From Streptosporangium roseum DSM 43021 (GTDB lineage Bacteria > Actinomycetota > Actinomycetes > Streptosporangiales > Streptosporangiaceae): 64,000 nt of DNA. Where the stretch lies: positions 5,394,001 through 5,458,000 of the forward strand of contig NC_013595.1 of the NCBI RefSeq assembly GCF_000024865.1. The letters are read 5' to 3'. Shown one piece after another: positions 31,602-40,952 of the stretch. Numbering within the stretch: position 1 is the first letter of the stretch; each line of letters opens with the position of its first letter. The position numbers and the translations under genes are program-made. The notes beneath the pieces were generated by a model. That model did no database searches, was not told the origin of the DNA, and worked only from the letters and a program-made list of their open reading frames with translations.

Positions 31602-34475
31602 TCAGGAACCTGGGGTGCCTCCCAAGTGACGCCCCAGTTCGGTGCGCGAGCGCGCGCCCAGCTTGCGCATGGCCACGCCCAGGTGCTTGTCGACCGTCTT
31701 CGGCGACAGGAACATCTGCCGGGCGATCTCCTGGTTGGTCAGCCCCTTCGCGGCGAGCCTGGCGACCTGCGACTGCCGGGCGGACAGGCCCTCCGCCTCG
31801 CCGTCCTGGCCCGGCCGTATCCGGCTGGTGGGGCGCAGGCCCCAGCGGCGGCCGAGCTGGGTGGCCCGGTCGAGGTCCCAGCGGGCCTCCAGCCGGGTGT
31901 ATGCCTCGATGGCCCGCGTCAGCGCGGGTCCGGCCCCCGGATCGCCGAGCGCGAACAGGCAGGCGGCCTGCTGCTCGACGGCCTGGGCCGCGTCGTAGAG
32001 TGCGGGCAGCTCCGCGTAGGCCGCGGCCGCCTCCCCGTACCGCTCGGCGGCCCGCGCCCACCGCCCGGCGTGCGCGTCCAGATGCCCGTACGCCTGCGCC
32101 AGAGCCGGTACGGCCAGCGGCGCGTCCATGCCACGTAACCGGATCTCATAGCGGCGGACCAGCTCGGCGGCCTCCGGCTGCCGGCCGGCGGACAGCAGTG
32201 CCTCCGTCACCGCGGCCACGGCCCGCACCCCTATCGGCCACAGGTCCCTGGCCTCCCACCCGGCGACCACGTCGGCCGTCTCCGCGAGCGCCACCCCGGC
32301 TCCGTCGCCGACGGAGGCGAGCCGCAACAGCGTGGTCACCGGAGCGGCCGCCATGTCGAGGTCGCCCCGCACCCGCAGGTCGCGGATCAGCCCGGCGAGC
32401 ATGACCCGCGCGGCGTCGAGCCGGCTGGGCGCCGGAGCCAGGCAGGCCACGATGAGGTCGACGTGAAGGCGTTCATGCGGGCGGTTGCCGCACTGCTCGC
32501 GCAGCTCGGTGAGCTCCTCGCGCAGCCCGTCCCACGCGCCCCCGTAGTAGCGCGCCAGCGCCAGGCTGGCGCGTAGCGAGAGATCGTCCCGGGCGGAGCC
32601 GCTCGCCCCGCGACCGGCGTCGAGGGCCGCCTCCAGCAGCCGCATCGCCACCCGGTGGTGTCCCGCGTCGACAGCGGTGCCGCCGATGGACCTGTAGGCG
32701 CCGACCTCCCGGCGGCCGACCGGACGGCCACCGGTCTCCTCCAGGATCCGCTCGGTCAGCGCCCACCAGCGAGGATCACCTGAACTCACGAAGATCATCG
32801 CGACCTTGCCCAGCACGAACACCCTCGGCCCCGGCTCGCCGTCGGCGGGCACGGTCTCCAGGGCGCGCTCCAGCCAGGGCAGGCGCTCGGCGAACGGCAC
32901 GTCCGTCGTGGTCGGCACGCCCATGCCGACCATGGCCCAGGCGGCCAGCTCCGGCAGCTCCACCAGGTCGGGTATCGCGTCCGCGAACGCCTGCCGTACC
33001 CGCAGATCGTCGACCCTGATGGTGTCGAGGTACAGGGCGAGCAGGATGCGCAGTTCCCCGCGCAGGCTCCGGGGCAGGTCGTGGCGGAGCGCCTCCTCGA
33101 GCATCTCGCCGATGGCGGGGATGCGCAGCGTGTAGGTGGCGGCCCAGCCGAGGCGGATGGTCAGCTCGGCCCGCCGTACCGGATCGAGACCGGCGTGCCG
33201 GAGCACCTCCTCCAGCAGGCGCGCGGCCTCGGCGTCGTTGCCCAGCCCCACCGCGTGCTCGGCCGCCGCGACCGCCGCCGCCACCCACTCGTCCGGACGG
33301 CCCGCGTGACGCAGGTGGTGGGCGACCTGCCCGAGCGGGGTGGGCCGCAGGGTGCGGATCGCCACGGCCGCAGCGGCGTGCAGCGCCTGGCGGCGTCCGA
33401 GCGTGACACCCTCGTAGACGGCTTCGGCGGCCAGCACGTGGCGGAAGGCCACGAGGCCGCCCTGCTCGGTGAGCAGTCCGGAGTCCAGCGCCTCGTCCAG
33501 CGCCTCGGTGCCGCTCACCCCTGCCACCTCGACGAGCATCGCGGCGGGCACGGCCAGCCGCAGCACGGCGGCCGCCTCCGTGACCGCCCGCGCGCCGGCC
33601 GGCATCCTGCCCACACGTTCCTGCACCGGGGCGCGCACGCCCGCCGGCACGTCCAGCTCGTCGAGGGCGCGGCGGGCCCAGCCGCCCTTCCACCGGATCA
33701 GCTTGCCCTGCGTGCGCAGCATCGCCAGCAGTTCCTGGACCGCGAGCGGCAGCCCGGAGGAGCGGGCGCACAGGTGCTCGGCGAACTCGGCCGACACCTC
33801 CTGGGTCTGCAGGATGGCCGCCGCGAGCGCGCGGGTGCCGGCCACGTCCAGCGGACGTAACGCGAGGTGCTCGCTGGTGATCGTGTCAGCGGGACGCGTG
33901 GTCACCGCACGCAGCGCCGGATCGGCCTCCTCGCCCCGGTAGGTCAGCACCACCGACAGCCCGGCGGGCAGCGCCCGTACCAGATAGGCGAGAAACTCGA
34001 CCGTCTGCTGGTCGGCCCAGTGCAGGTCCTCCAGCACCAGCACCGCCGGGCCCAGCGCGGCCAGCACCTCCACCAGCCCGCGCAGGACCCGGTGCAGCTC
34101 CGCCGCCCGATCCTCCAGCGACGGCGGCGCCTGCGGCAGCACGTCCTGCAGCTCTGGCAGCAGCGCGCGCAACGCTCCCGTCACCGGCGACAGGGCGGCA
34201 CCGCTCAGCTCGGTGGCCCGCCCGCGCAGCGCCTCCACCACCGGACCCAGCGGGAACGGCTCTCTGACCTGGCCGCAGCCGCCCTTCAACCACCGCAGCC
34301 CCGCGACTTCCGGTCTGACGGCCAGCTCGGCCACCAGCCGCGTCTTGCCGATCCCGGCCTCGCCCTCCACCACGACCACTGACGGCACCGCCACCACCGC
34401 CGCGACCAGCCGGTCCAGCTCGGTCTCACGCGCCACCAGAACCGGCGACACCGTCCGACCCGTACCTGTGATCAC
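31602..34475 (-). CDS. LAL-type LuxR-family regulator (large ATP-binding, MalT-like)
   Basis: The regulator has 957 residues. The N-terminus has Walker A GEAGIGKT (38-45) and Walker B LVLEDLHWAD near 150, as in MalT/AfsR-type STAND ATPases. A long helical, TPR-like middle follows. The C-terminus has a LuxR helix-turn-helix at about 895-955 (LSARQSQVARLAAKGLTNQE, IARQMFLSPKTVDKHL). It acts as an ATP-dependent transcription activator whose ligand is sensed by the TPR region. It lies directly upstream of the acidic ORF and subtilase gene in the same direction, so that unit is its probable target. The target assignment is inferred. Confidence 0.92.
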   Translation of the reverse strand: MITGTGRTVSPVLVARETELDRLVAAVVAVPSVVVVEGEAGIGKTRLVAELAVRPEVAGLRWLKGGCGQVREPFPLGPVVEALRGRATELSGAALSPVTGALRALLPELQDVLPQAPPSLEDRAAELHRVLRGLVEVLAALGPAVLVLEDLHWADQQTVEFLAYLVRALPAGLSVVLTYRGEEADPALRAVTTRPADTITSEHLALRPLDVAGTRALAAAILQTQEVSAEFAEHLCARSSGLPLAVQELLAMLRTQGKLIRWKGGWARRALDELDVPAGVRAPVQERVGRMPAGARAVTEAAAVLRLAVPAAMLVEVAGVSGTEALDEALDSGLLTEQGGLVAFRHVLAAEAVYEGVTLGRRQALHAAAAVAIRTLRPTPLGQVAHHLRHAGRPDEWVAAAVAAAEHAVGLGNDAEAARLLEEVLRHAGLDPVRRAELTIRLGWAATYTLRIPAIGEMLEEALRHDLPRSLRGELRILLALYLDTIRVDDLRVRQAFADAIPDLVELPELAAWAMVGMGVPTTTDVPFAERLPWLERALETVPADGEPGPRVFVLGKVAMIFVSSGDPRWWALTERILEETGGRPVGRREVGAYRSIGGTAVDAGHHRVAMRLLEAALDAGRGASGSARDDLSLRASLALARYYGGAWDGLREELTELREQCGNRPHERLHVDLIVACLAPAPSRLDAARVMLAGLIRDLRVRGDLDMAAAPVTTLLRLASVGDGAGVALAETADVVAGWEARDLWPIGVRAVAAVTEALLSAGRQPEAAELVRRYEIRLRGMDAPLAVPALAQAYGHLDAHAGRWARAAERYGEAAAAYAELPALYDAAQAVEQQAACLFALGDPGAGPALTRAIEAYTRLEARWDLDRATQLGRRWGLRPTSRIRPGQDGEAEGLSARQSQVARLAAKGLTNQEIARQMFLSPKTVDKHLGVAMRKLGARSRTELGRHLGGTPGS

Positions 34476-34813
34476 GGCACGACCTTACACATCACGCGAA
34501 GCGCGCGAATAGGACTACCAGCCGGATGTGCGTTGTTCGGGTGACAAACGGCGACACGTCCCGCAGGCCGGACGTGATCACCCGCTGGATGCACTCCATC
34601 CCCATGTGATCTTCACTCACTTCCTGGATGCATGGCATGCACCCCTGCTCAACGCGTCCTTGACCCTCGTCACCCCCGCCCCCGCCCCCGGCCACTGCCC
34701 ACGCCCCGATCGCCGACCCCGACCCGCGCCGGGCGGAATGCCCCTGCGGAGCCGCGGACAACGAGGTGAGGTGGGGCGGCGGCGGCGACCGGACGCCGGA
34801 GCCGCGGACGCCG
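34476..34813. other. Intergenic region between LAL and MFS genes
   Basis: It holds the LAL promoter region and two similar GGATGCAN-CAT motifs near 34587 and 34624. No gene was recognised. Confidence 0.45.
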
Positions 34814-36283
34814 TCAGCCGGCGGGGCGCAGGTCGGCGGCGTCCGGGTCGGGCACGGGCTGGGACGCGGCTGCGGCGACCTGGGCACGCGGACCGGGAAG
34901 CCTGAGGGCGGCCAGGACGGCCGTCAGCATGACGGCGCCCAGGACGTAGACGGCGGCGCGCATTCCCTCGGCGGAGGCGGCGCGCAGGGCCTGCCCGGCC
35001 AGCCCTTCGATGTCGTGGTTGGCGACAGCCACAAGAACCGCCAGACCCGCGGCGGTTCCCACTTGCAGCGCGGTGGAGGCCACCCCGGAGGCCAGGCCCT
35101 GTTCGTCCGCCGAGACGCCGGTGCCGGCGGCGATCCACATGGCCTCGTAGGTGATGCCCATGCCCAGACCGATGACGACGACCCCGGCCAGGACGGTGAG
35201 GACGGATCCGTCCGCGTGCATGCCGGGGGCCAGGAGCGCAGCGCCCACGGCGTTGACGACGATGCCGGTGATCAGCGTGCTCCGGGTGCCGAAGCGGTGG
35301 ATCAGCCGCTCGCTGAGGAAGTTGCCGGCCGTGATCGATAGGGTCGGGCCAAGGAACGCCAATCCGGTCTCCAGGGCGCTGAAGCCAAGGACGTCCTGGA
35401 AGTACAGGGTCAGGAAGTACGGCACGGCTTGCATCGTCAGCCCGAAGACGAGGATGACCACGACCGCTCCGCTGAGCGCGCGGTTGCGGAACAGCCGCAG
35501 CGGCATCAGCGGCGTCCGGCCGCGGGCCTGGACGCGTAGGAACGTGGCCAGCAGGACCGCCGCGAGAACGGCCGCGGCGATCACCTCGGCCCGCGCCCAG
35601 CCGACCTCGGAGCCGTGCGCGACCGCGAAGATCAACAGCGTGATGCCCGCGGTACCGGTCAGGGTTCCGGGCACGTCGACGCTTCCTCTGGTGACGCGGC
35701 CGTCGGGGGGCAGCAGGGCGAAGGCGGCGACGGCGCCCGCGGCTGCCAGCGGGACGTTGACGTAGAACACGGCCTGCCAGCCCAGGGCCTGGGTGAGCAC
35801 CCCGCCGGCCAGTGAGCCCGCTGTGAGCCCGCCGGCGCCCGCCATGGCCCAGACCGTCAGCGCGCGGTTGCGCTCCCTGCCTTCGGCGAAGGCGGTGTTG
35901 ACCAGGGCCAGCACCGCGGGGAACAGCACCGCGCCGGCGAGGCCCTGCAAGGCGCGCGCGGCGAGCAGCACCGCCGGCGCCGTGGCCAGGCCGCCCAGCA
36001 CGGAGGCCACGCCGTACAGCGCCATGCCGAGCACGAACATCCGCCGGCGTCCCATCAGGTCGGACAGCCGACCGCCGAGCAGCAGGAAGCCTCCGTAGAG
36101 GACGGCGTACGCGGTGACCACCCATTGCAGGGTGTGCGGTGTGAAGCCGACATCGGCGGCGATGTCGGGCAGGGCCACATAGATGATGGTGAAGTCGAGG
36201 CTGATGATCAGGTGCCCGAGCGCGAGCAGCGCGAGGCTCCATCCCAGCCGTCGGCTGCGGGCCGGGGACTGAGCTGTGGACAT
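34814..36283 (-). CDS. MFS drug/proton antiporter, DHA2 type (14 helices)
   Basis: The transporter has 489 residues. The ATG at 36283 has AAAGG before it. The family motif A-like loop GGRLSDLMGRRRMFVLG lies between helices 2 and 3, and helix 1 carries LDFTIIYVALPDIA. Helix 5 has GGVLTQALGWQAVFYVNVP, the usual DHA2 motif C region. 14 membrane segments are predicted. It probably exports a hydrophobic compound. No regulator adjoins it; upstream 36284-36796 shows no convincing gene. Confidence 0.9.
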   Translation of the reverse strand: MSTAQSPARSRRLGWSLALLALGHLIISLDFTIIYVALPDIAADVGFTPHTLQWVVTAYAVLYGGFLLLGGRLSDLMGRRRMFVLGMALYGVASVLGGLATAPAVLLAARALQGLAGAVLFPAVLALVNTAFAEGRERNRALTVWAMAGAGGLTAGSLAGGVLTQALGWQAVFYVNVPLAAAGAVAAFALLPPDGRVTRGSVDVPGTLTGTAGITLLIFAVAHGSEVGWARAEVIAAAVLAAVLLATFLRVQARGRTPLMPLRLFRNRALSGAVVVILVFGLTMQAVPYFLTLYFQDVLGFSALETGLAFLGPTLSITAGNFLSERLIHRFGTRSTLITGIVVNAVGAALLAPGMHADGSVLTVLAGVVVIGLGMGITYEAMWIAAGTGVSADEQGLASGVASTALQVGTAAGLAVLVAVANHDIEGLAGQALRAASAEGMRAAVYVLGAVMLTAVLAALRLPGPRAQVAAAASQPVPDPDAADLRPAG

Positions 36284-36796
36284 GGGTGTGCCTTTCGTCC
36301 GTGCATGGTTCGGTGGCCTGTCATGGCTGCACCGGGACCGGCGGACATTTGTTGGCACACCCCTTGAGGGCACTGGGATGGGCGGCGCCCGGGCTCGGTC
36401 CGTCCGGTCCGGTCATCGCTCCTCCCCTCCCTGCGTGCTCTGCGCTGTCTTCGGTACGACTATGCCGCTCGCCGCGGTCCACGGCATCGGACAACCGGTC
36501 AGCATGGCCCGGGACCTTGGACCTAGGACCACCGGAGGTCTCCGCGGCGAGATCGACTCCGTACCCTGGACCTCGCGGCTGCGATGCCGGTACGGCCGGC
36601 CCCGGCCGTGTGGCCGCCCTGGCGGCGATGGGGCTGCCGCTGGCGCTGCAGGGGTTCGACCGGAATACGGCCTCATCGGTAACGGCTGTCCGCCGGTTCC
36701 TCGCCCCGTGCCCGCGGAATGTGGTGTCGTGATCATGGCTGCGGGAAGGGGGCGGTCATGCGAGGCGTGGAGGCGCTGCCGCCTTCCCGGCATGGC
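36284..36796. other. Non-coding or decayed region upstream of the MFS gene
   Basis: Open frames occur on both strands but lack ribosome sites and recognised motifs. A short stretch (ALAAMGLPLALQGFD, near 36620) might be the end of a decayed gene. Nothing firm. Confidence 0.4.
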
Positions 36797-37675
36797 TCAG
36801 CTCAGCTCCGCTCTGGCCTCGGCGAGAGCCTCCGCCTGCCGCATCCAGTCCCCGCCGTCGAGACTGAACCCGACCATGTCGGCCCCGGCCTCGGAGTAGG
36901 CCTGGAGGCGTTCTGCCACCTGTGCCGGGCTGCCGGTGACCGGGACGGCCGCCGCCTCCGCCGGCGGCATGCGATGGATCTCCACGAGAACCTGAGTGAA
37001 GGATTCGACGGCAGCCGGGTTGTCGACAAGGATTGCGTGACCTCCCACGGAGATCGACGGGACTGCACGGTCCAACTCATGGGCGATCTCGCGCAGCCGT
37101 ATCGCCTTCTTGGCCAGAGTCGCAGGGCTGACCAGGGAGGGCACCCAGCCGTCACCGTAAAGGACGGCGCGGCGCATCGCCGCCTCGGAGTTCCCGCCGA
37201 TGAGAATCTGCGGGACCGAAGCAGCGGGGCCGAGGGTGATCTCCTGGTCCCCCAGCTTGGTGGGCTCGCCACGGATGAGGCCCGGCAACGCTTGTAGCGC
37301 CACGTCAGTCCAGCGCCCCCGCCCGTGAAGCGGCGCCCCGACCGCACGCCAGAACGGCGAGCCCGGGAAACCTCCGATCCCGACGCCGAGGACAACGCGG
37401 TTGCCTGACAGATGCTGGAGCGTCTGCACCTGTGTGGCGACCCATGCCGTGGGGCGCGACGGAAGGCTGAGCACACCGAACTCGAGTCCGATCTTTTCAG
37501 TCACCGTCGCGGCCCCGGCCAGAACGAGCGTGGCGTCAAAGCCCGGTGTCCCGTCGCCGACGATGAGATCGGCCATGCCGACCGCATCGTAGCCAAGATC
37601 CTCAAGATGGCGCGCCATCGCGATGTCGGGCACGCCGGTCTGCGTCAAGGGCAATGTCGTGCTGATCCGCATCAT
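36797..37675 (-). CDS. Luciferase-like monooxygenase (LLM-class F420/FMN oxidoreductase)
   Basis: The product has 292 residues. ATG ATG at 37675/37672 follows AGGAG. Features of the bacterial-luciferase TIM barrel are MARHLEDLGYDAVGMAD near the start, IGLEFGVLSLPSRPTAWVATQ in the third strand region, VVLGVGIGGFPGSPFWRAVG, and IGGNSEAAMRRAV-DGWVPSL. Actinobacterial members often use F420H2. It is divergent from a VOC protein, and both promoters carry SoxR-box-like palindromes in a 19-bp spacer, so both are probably induced together by a MerR-type redox or drug sensor encoded elsewhere. Confidence 0.88.
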   Translation of the reverse strand: MMRISTTLPLTQTGVPDIAMARHLEDLGYDAVGMADLIVGDGTPGFDATLVLAGAATVTEKIGLEFGVLSLPSRPTAWVATQVQTLQHLSGNRVVLGVGIGGFPGSPFWRAVGAPLHGRGRWTDVALQALPGLIRGEPTKLGDQEITLGPAASVPQILIGGNSEAAMRRAVLYGDGWVPSLVSPATLAKKAIRLREIAHELDRAVPSISVGGHAILVDNPAAVESFTQVLVEIHRMPPAEAAAVPVTGSPAQVAERLQAYSEAGADMVGFSLDGGDWMRQAEALAEARAELS

Positions 37676-37709
37676 GATTCTCCTGAGCGTCGGGATCGGA
37701 ATGCGGGCC

Positions 37710-37740
37710 ACGCTAGAACCTCAAGCGGCGTTGAGGTCAA
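37710..37740 (-). promoter_or_regulatory. MerR/SoxR-type promoter of the LLM gene
   Basis: On the minus strand: TTGACC (37740-37735), 19-base spacer, TAGCGT (37715-37710). The spacer holds CCTCAA-N6-TTGAGG (37719-37736), the layout of a SoxR box. The 19-bp spacing is the hallmark of MerR-activated promoters. Confidence 0.75.
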
Positions 37741-37821
37741 CCGTCCCGACTGCCGCGATCCCTCTCCACGTTCGGCGGCGGACGCGGTGCAAGGAGGCTG
37801 GAGATCGGGACCATATCCAAG

Positions 37822-37852
37822 TTGACCTCATCTTTAGTTGAGGTTCTACGGT
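37822..37852 (+). promoter_or_regulatory. MerR/SoxR-type promoter of the VOC gene
   Basis: TTGACC (37822-37827), 19 bases, TACGGT (37847-37852), with CCTCAT-N6-TTGAGG at 37826-37843. The upstream GTG at 37851 lies in this -10 box, so it cannot be the start codon. Confidence 0.75.
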
Positions 37853-37886
37853 GATCCGGCAAGAGCTGCCCGAAAGGATCTGTGAC

Positions 37887-38357
37887 ATGAAAGCTGCTCC
37901 TGAGCGTTATCGATATGCTGCGATTCCGCACCTCATGGTGGAGGGCGCCGCCGAGGCGATCCGGTTCTACGCTGAGGCGTTCGGTGGCGAGGAGTTGTTC
38001 CGCATCGCCGACCCGGAAGGTCGCATAGCGCATGCCGAGGTCAGCATCAAGGGCTCGATCGTCATGGTCGGGGACGCGGATGGCCCCTTCAAAGCTCCTG
38101 GCGCCGCGAGCGGCTCGACGGTGGGCCTCCATGTCTACGTCGATGACGTGGACACGCTCAGCGACCAGGCTGTCCGTGCCGGCGCCGAGTTGCTCCAGCC
38201 TTCGACCGACATGTTCTACGGAGCCCGATCGGCCATGCTGAGGGACCCGTTCGGACACCTGTGGGTCTTTCTGACCCACACCGAAGACCTGTCGTCGAAG
38301 GAGATCGCTCGCCGCGGGACCGAGCTGCTCAGGGGTGGCAGCTTGCTCCCCGGCTGA
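37887..38357 (+). CDS. VOC-family protein (PhnB/glyoxalase-like)
   Basis: The protein has 156 residues. The ATG at 37887 follows GAAAGGA and lies downstream of the promoter. Two beta-alpha-beta-beta-beta units are visible: IPHLMVEGAAEAIRFYAEAF then HAEVSIKGSIVMVGDA, and GLHVYVDDVDTLSDQAVRAG then AMLRDPFGHLWVFLTHTED. Such proteins bind a metal and act as dioxygenases, epimerases, thiol transferases or drug-binding proteins. Sharing a redox-box promoter with the LLM oxidoreductase suggests a detoxification role. Confidence 0.85.
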   Translation: MKAAPERYRYAAIPHLMVEGAAEAIRFYAEAFGGEELFRIADPEGRIAHAEVSIKGSIVMVGDADGPFKAPGAASGSTVGLHVYVDDVDTLSDQAVRAGAELLQPSTDMFYGARSAMLRDPFGHLWVFLTHTEDLSSKEIARRGTELLRGGSLLPG

Positions 38358-38682
38358 GCGACAGACGGGCCGGAGTGACATCAGCTGTGGCGGGCGGCGA
38401 ACAGCCATAGGTCATCTTGTGGCGGCCGAGCGAGCTCTGCGGTTCCTGCCGGTGGGAGTCGACGTCGCAGAGATCAGAAGGCCCTCACCGGCGACCGCCA
38501 CCCGCCACTCGGGGTGTCGGCAAGAGTCGCACCACCAGGTACACAGGATTACGTCGCCGCAGGTCAGCACTCGACGGGGGCTATGACGTCGACGCGATGG
38601 TTATCCGGGGTCGTCAAGCGAACCAGGGCCTGTATGGAGTTGAGATCGGTGGGATCGCCTGCGCTTCGGTTTCCCCATCGCC

Positions 38683-38757
38683 ATGGCGCGTGGAGACCTC
38701 ACCGATGACGAGTGGTCCTTGATCGAGCCTCACTGCCACCCTCCTGCCTCAGCTCGG
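38683..38757 (+). mobile_element. IS5-family transposase, N-terminal remnant
   Basis: An ATG at 38683 starts ARGDLTDDEWSLIEPH, the conserved start of IS5-type transposases, and the match ends after about 20 codons. Nothing of the DDE domain follows. 38358-38682 shows no gene; on the minus strand 38866-38699 a short unknown frame (MAITLPEADSLEIAWFGRPG) overlaps this remnant. Confidence 0.7.
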
Positions 38758-38891
38758 CTGCGTCCAGGTGAAGCCCGGCGACGACGACCCGGAACCGTTC
38801 CCGCGCGCCGGGCCGCCCGAACCACGCGATCTCCAACGAATCCGCCTCCGGGAGCGTGATCGCCATCGTGGACGAGGGCAGCCCGCGATGA

Positions 38892-39230
38892 ACGCCGACC
38901 GGACCGGAGATCCTCGGCCATCCCGCCACCGCCCTGGAGCTCGGCTCCGGTCGTGGCAACGCGGTCGCTGCGCCGGCCGGCCGCGGGGTGCGGGCGACCG
39001 GTGTCGACTTCTCCCCCGCCCACTGCGCACAAGCCCGCACCCGGTGGGCTCACCTGCCCGGCGTCCGCTCCGTCCAGGCCGACGTCCTGGACCACCTCGC
39101 CGCCGCCGACCAGCGGTGGGAGGCGATCTACTCGATCTGGGGAGCGTGCTGGTTCACCGATCCCGTTCGGCTGCTGCCGCTGGTCTTGCCCACTCGGGCT
39201 GCCGGGGTTCTCGAACGTGACTCTGCGTAA
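38892..39230 (+). pseudogene. Class I SAM-dependent methyltransferase fragment
   Basis: About 112 codons read through motif I (ALELGSGRGNAVAAPAGRG), motif post-I (TGVDFSPAHCAQARTRW), the acidic motif (SVQADVLDHL) and DQRWEAIYSIWGACWFTD. The N-terminal recognition part is missing (in-frame TGA at 38889-38891) and the frame stops where the C-terminal half should continue. It is a truncated relic. Confidence 0.75.
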
Positions 39231-39356
39231 TTGAATACGTCATCGCCTTGTGTAGTTCTACGGATCCCGCCGATTGCTGTCATCGGCCACAATCAGGCAC
39301 CTACAGGTGTACGGCCACGCCCACGTAGCCGTACGATCACCCGATCAAGGACCGCG

Positions 39357-39983
39357 ATGTCGATATACGAGAGCCTGGCAATCCTTCACCGCGCCGCCGA
39401 ATCCGGAACGGTCATCATCACGGCGTCGGAGCCCGCCTCCGCCGAAGCCGTCCGCGACCGCGAGACAGGGCTGAAGCCCCATTTCGGAACCGTCGACTGG
39501 ACGGCTCCGCCCAGCTACCGGGCCTTCCTCGCCGAGCACAACACCTTTGCCGGTAAGCGCTGGGACGTCTCATCCAACAGGTACATCGAGTTCGTCGTCG
39601 TCGGTGACGATGCCATCGTTGAGCTGAACTCCGATCTCGTGCATATGCCCGAGCATGTGGACCGCGGCGACGGCCGGTGGCTGTCCACCAACCACCTGGT
39701 CGGCTTCGCCCTCGCCGACGCAGACAACGAGGCGGTCTGGTGCTTCGCTGTCACCCAGCCGGACGCAGACGGCGAATACCCGGTCTACTACCACCACTAC
39801 GACGATCAGGAAGGGCGCGCACGCTACGTTGAGGGCGGGGACTGGGAGGACCTGGCCAACTCCACCCCAGACTTCCCCACGTTCGGCGCCTGGCTGGACG
39901 CGATGGCCAACGCGTTCACCGCGCCTGAGCCACCGAGCTGGTTCGAGCAGCTGGGCTCTCCGGGCTTCTACCCGGGACTGTAG
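39357..39983 (+). CDS. SMI1/KNR4 (SUKH)-like protein
   Basis: The protein has 208 residues. SUKH-like features are PPSYRAFLAEHN near residue 55, a central IVELNSDLVHMPEHV, then LVGFALADADNEAVWCFAVT and YYHHYDDQEGRARYVEGGDWEDLA, and a C-terminal FPTFGAWLDAMANAF. SUKH proteins are often immunity partners of contact-dependent or secreted toxins. No toxin gene is visible beside it; it sits between mobile-element remnants, so it may be an orphan immunity gene. The start ATG at 39357 lacks a strong ribosome site. Confidence 0.7.
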   Translation: MSIYESLAILHRAAESGTVIITASEPASAEAVRDRETGLKPHFGTVDWTAPPSYRAFLAEHNTFAGKRWDVSSNRYIEFVVVGDDAIVELNSDLVHMPEHVDRGDGRWLSTNHLVGFALADADNEAVWCFAVTQPDADGEYPVYYHHYDDQEGRARYVEGGDWEDLANSTPDFPTFGAWLDAMANAFTAPEPPSWFEQLGSPGFYPGL

Positions 39984-39989
39984 GAGGCC

Positions 39990-40391
39990 GTACGGATAGG
40001 GGTGCGGTCATGGTCGGCGATTCGGGCGTCCGTGCCTGCCGGATCAGACTGCACACGGTGATGATCGTGTCGGCGAGGCCGAAGAATGCGTCGACGACGG
40101 CGCGCCGCCCGTAGCAGCAGGCGATCCGGTAGAAGGCGTTCTGCCAGGCGTGGGTGCGTTCGACGTGCCAACGTCGACTGGCCTGGATGGGCGCCTTCTC
40201 GCCTTTGCGCGCGAGGCGGCCATGGAGGCCGCGTTCGTTGAGCAGAGTGCGGGTCTTGTCCGAGTCGTAGCCGGCGTCCAGGTGCACGGTGACGTCGTTG
40301 GGCAATGGACCCCCAGGTCGTCCAGGCGATCCAGAGGCGGGGCGAGCGGCGGGGAGTCGTGGCGGTTGGCGCCGGCCAGGACACGCCCCAT
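39990..40391 (-). mobile_element. IS5-family transposase, C-terminal remnant with frameshifts
   Basis: On the minus strand a stretch around 40391-40290 reads GRVLAGANRHDSPPLAPPLD then DRLDDLGVHC. After a frameshift it continues as LPNDVTVHLDAGYDSDKTR and later WHVERTHAWQNAFYRIACCY, ending in FGLADTIITVCSLIRQA. This is the DDE half of an IS5-type transposase. It is not functional. Confidence 0.8.
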
Positions 40392-40462
40392 CGGTCGCCT
40401 TTACAGTGTAGATCAATAATCTCTGCGGCATCATCGCTCGTGCATTCAGGCGCTGGGACCTC

Positions 40463-40790
40463 GTGCACGGAAACCGGTTGCACGTCAGCTTGCCTGTCCC
40501 TGTCAGCCTGGCCGCGCTGATCGTGGCCGAGGCGTGCAACGTCGGCCTGGTCCCGATCGAGAAACCAAACGTGCCCGCCCTGACCCGGGCCCGGCTGCTG
40601 CAGGTGGATCAGGGGCATCTGCGCGGCGAGACGATCGCGGCGGCCAATGCCCGCCCCATCTCGGCTCAGACCGAGCTGGACATCGTCCGGTGCCGGGCCG
40701 GCGGGCATATCGCCTCGGCCGACGGGTTGCGCTTCGTGGTGCCGGTGACGGCGTCGCCGGTCGCGTGGGGTGGGGTCGATGTCATGGCAT
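40463..40790 (+). mobile_element. Tn3-family transposase fragment
   Basis: The frame reads ALIVAEACNVGLVPIEKPNV then PALTRARLLQVDQGHLRGET, IAAANARPISAQ and HIASADGLRFVVPV, the central part of the Tn3 transposase catalytic domain. It is cut at both ends. Flanking IS5 sequence shows nested insertions and decay. No intact terminal inverted repeats were found. Confidence 0.8.
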
Positions 40791-40952
40791 ACCTCCTCAT
40801 CTGTCGCGACCGAAGAGCCCCGTCATGTCGTGAGTGTGACATGGACGCCTGAAATGTGATTCAAACCACGATTCCCTGTGGCGATGTCACAGCCGGCGGC
40901 CTGCATCCCTCTGTGGTGGCGTTCAAGATTTCCGACTCACAGGAGATGTTCG

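Noticed and set aside
36276..36899. Plus-strand frame upstream of the LLM gene
   Set aside because: No motif, no ribosome site, and it overlaps the MFS and LLM genes antisense.
37851..37886. GTG at 37851 as start of the VOC protein
   Set aside because: It lies in the -10 box of the MerR-type promoter; the ATG at 37887 has a good ribosome site.
40885..40900. TGTCACA upstream of the amidohydrolase, like the ECF41 -35 box
   Set aside because: No xGTC box follows at 16 bases (CCTC there); not counted as a fifth member of the regulon.
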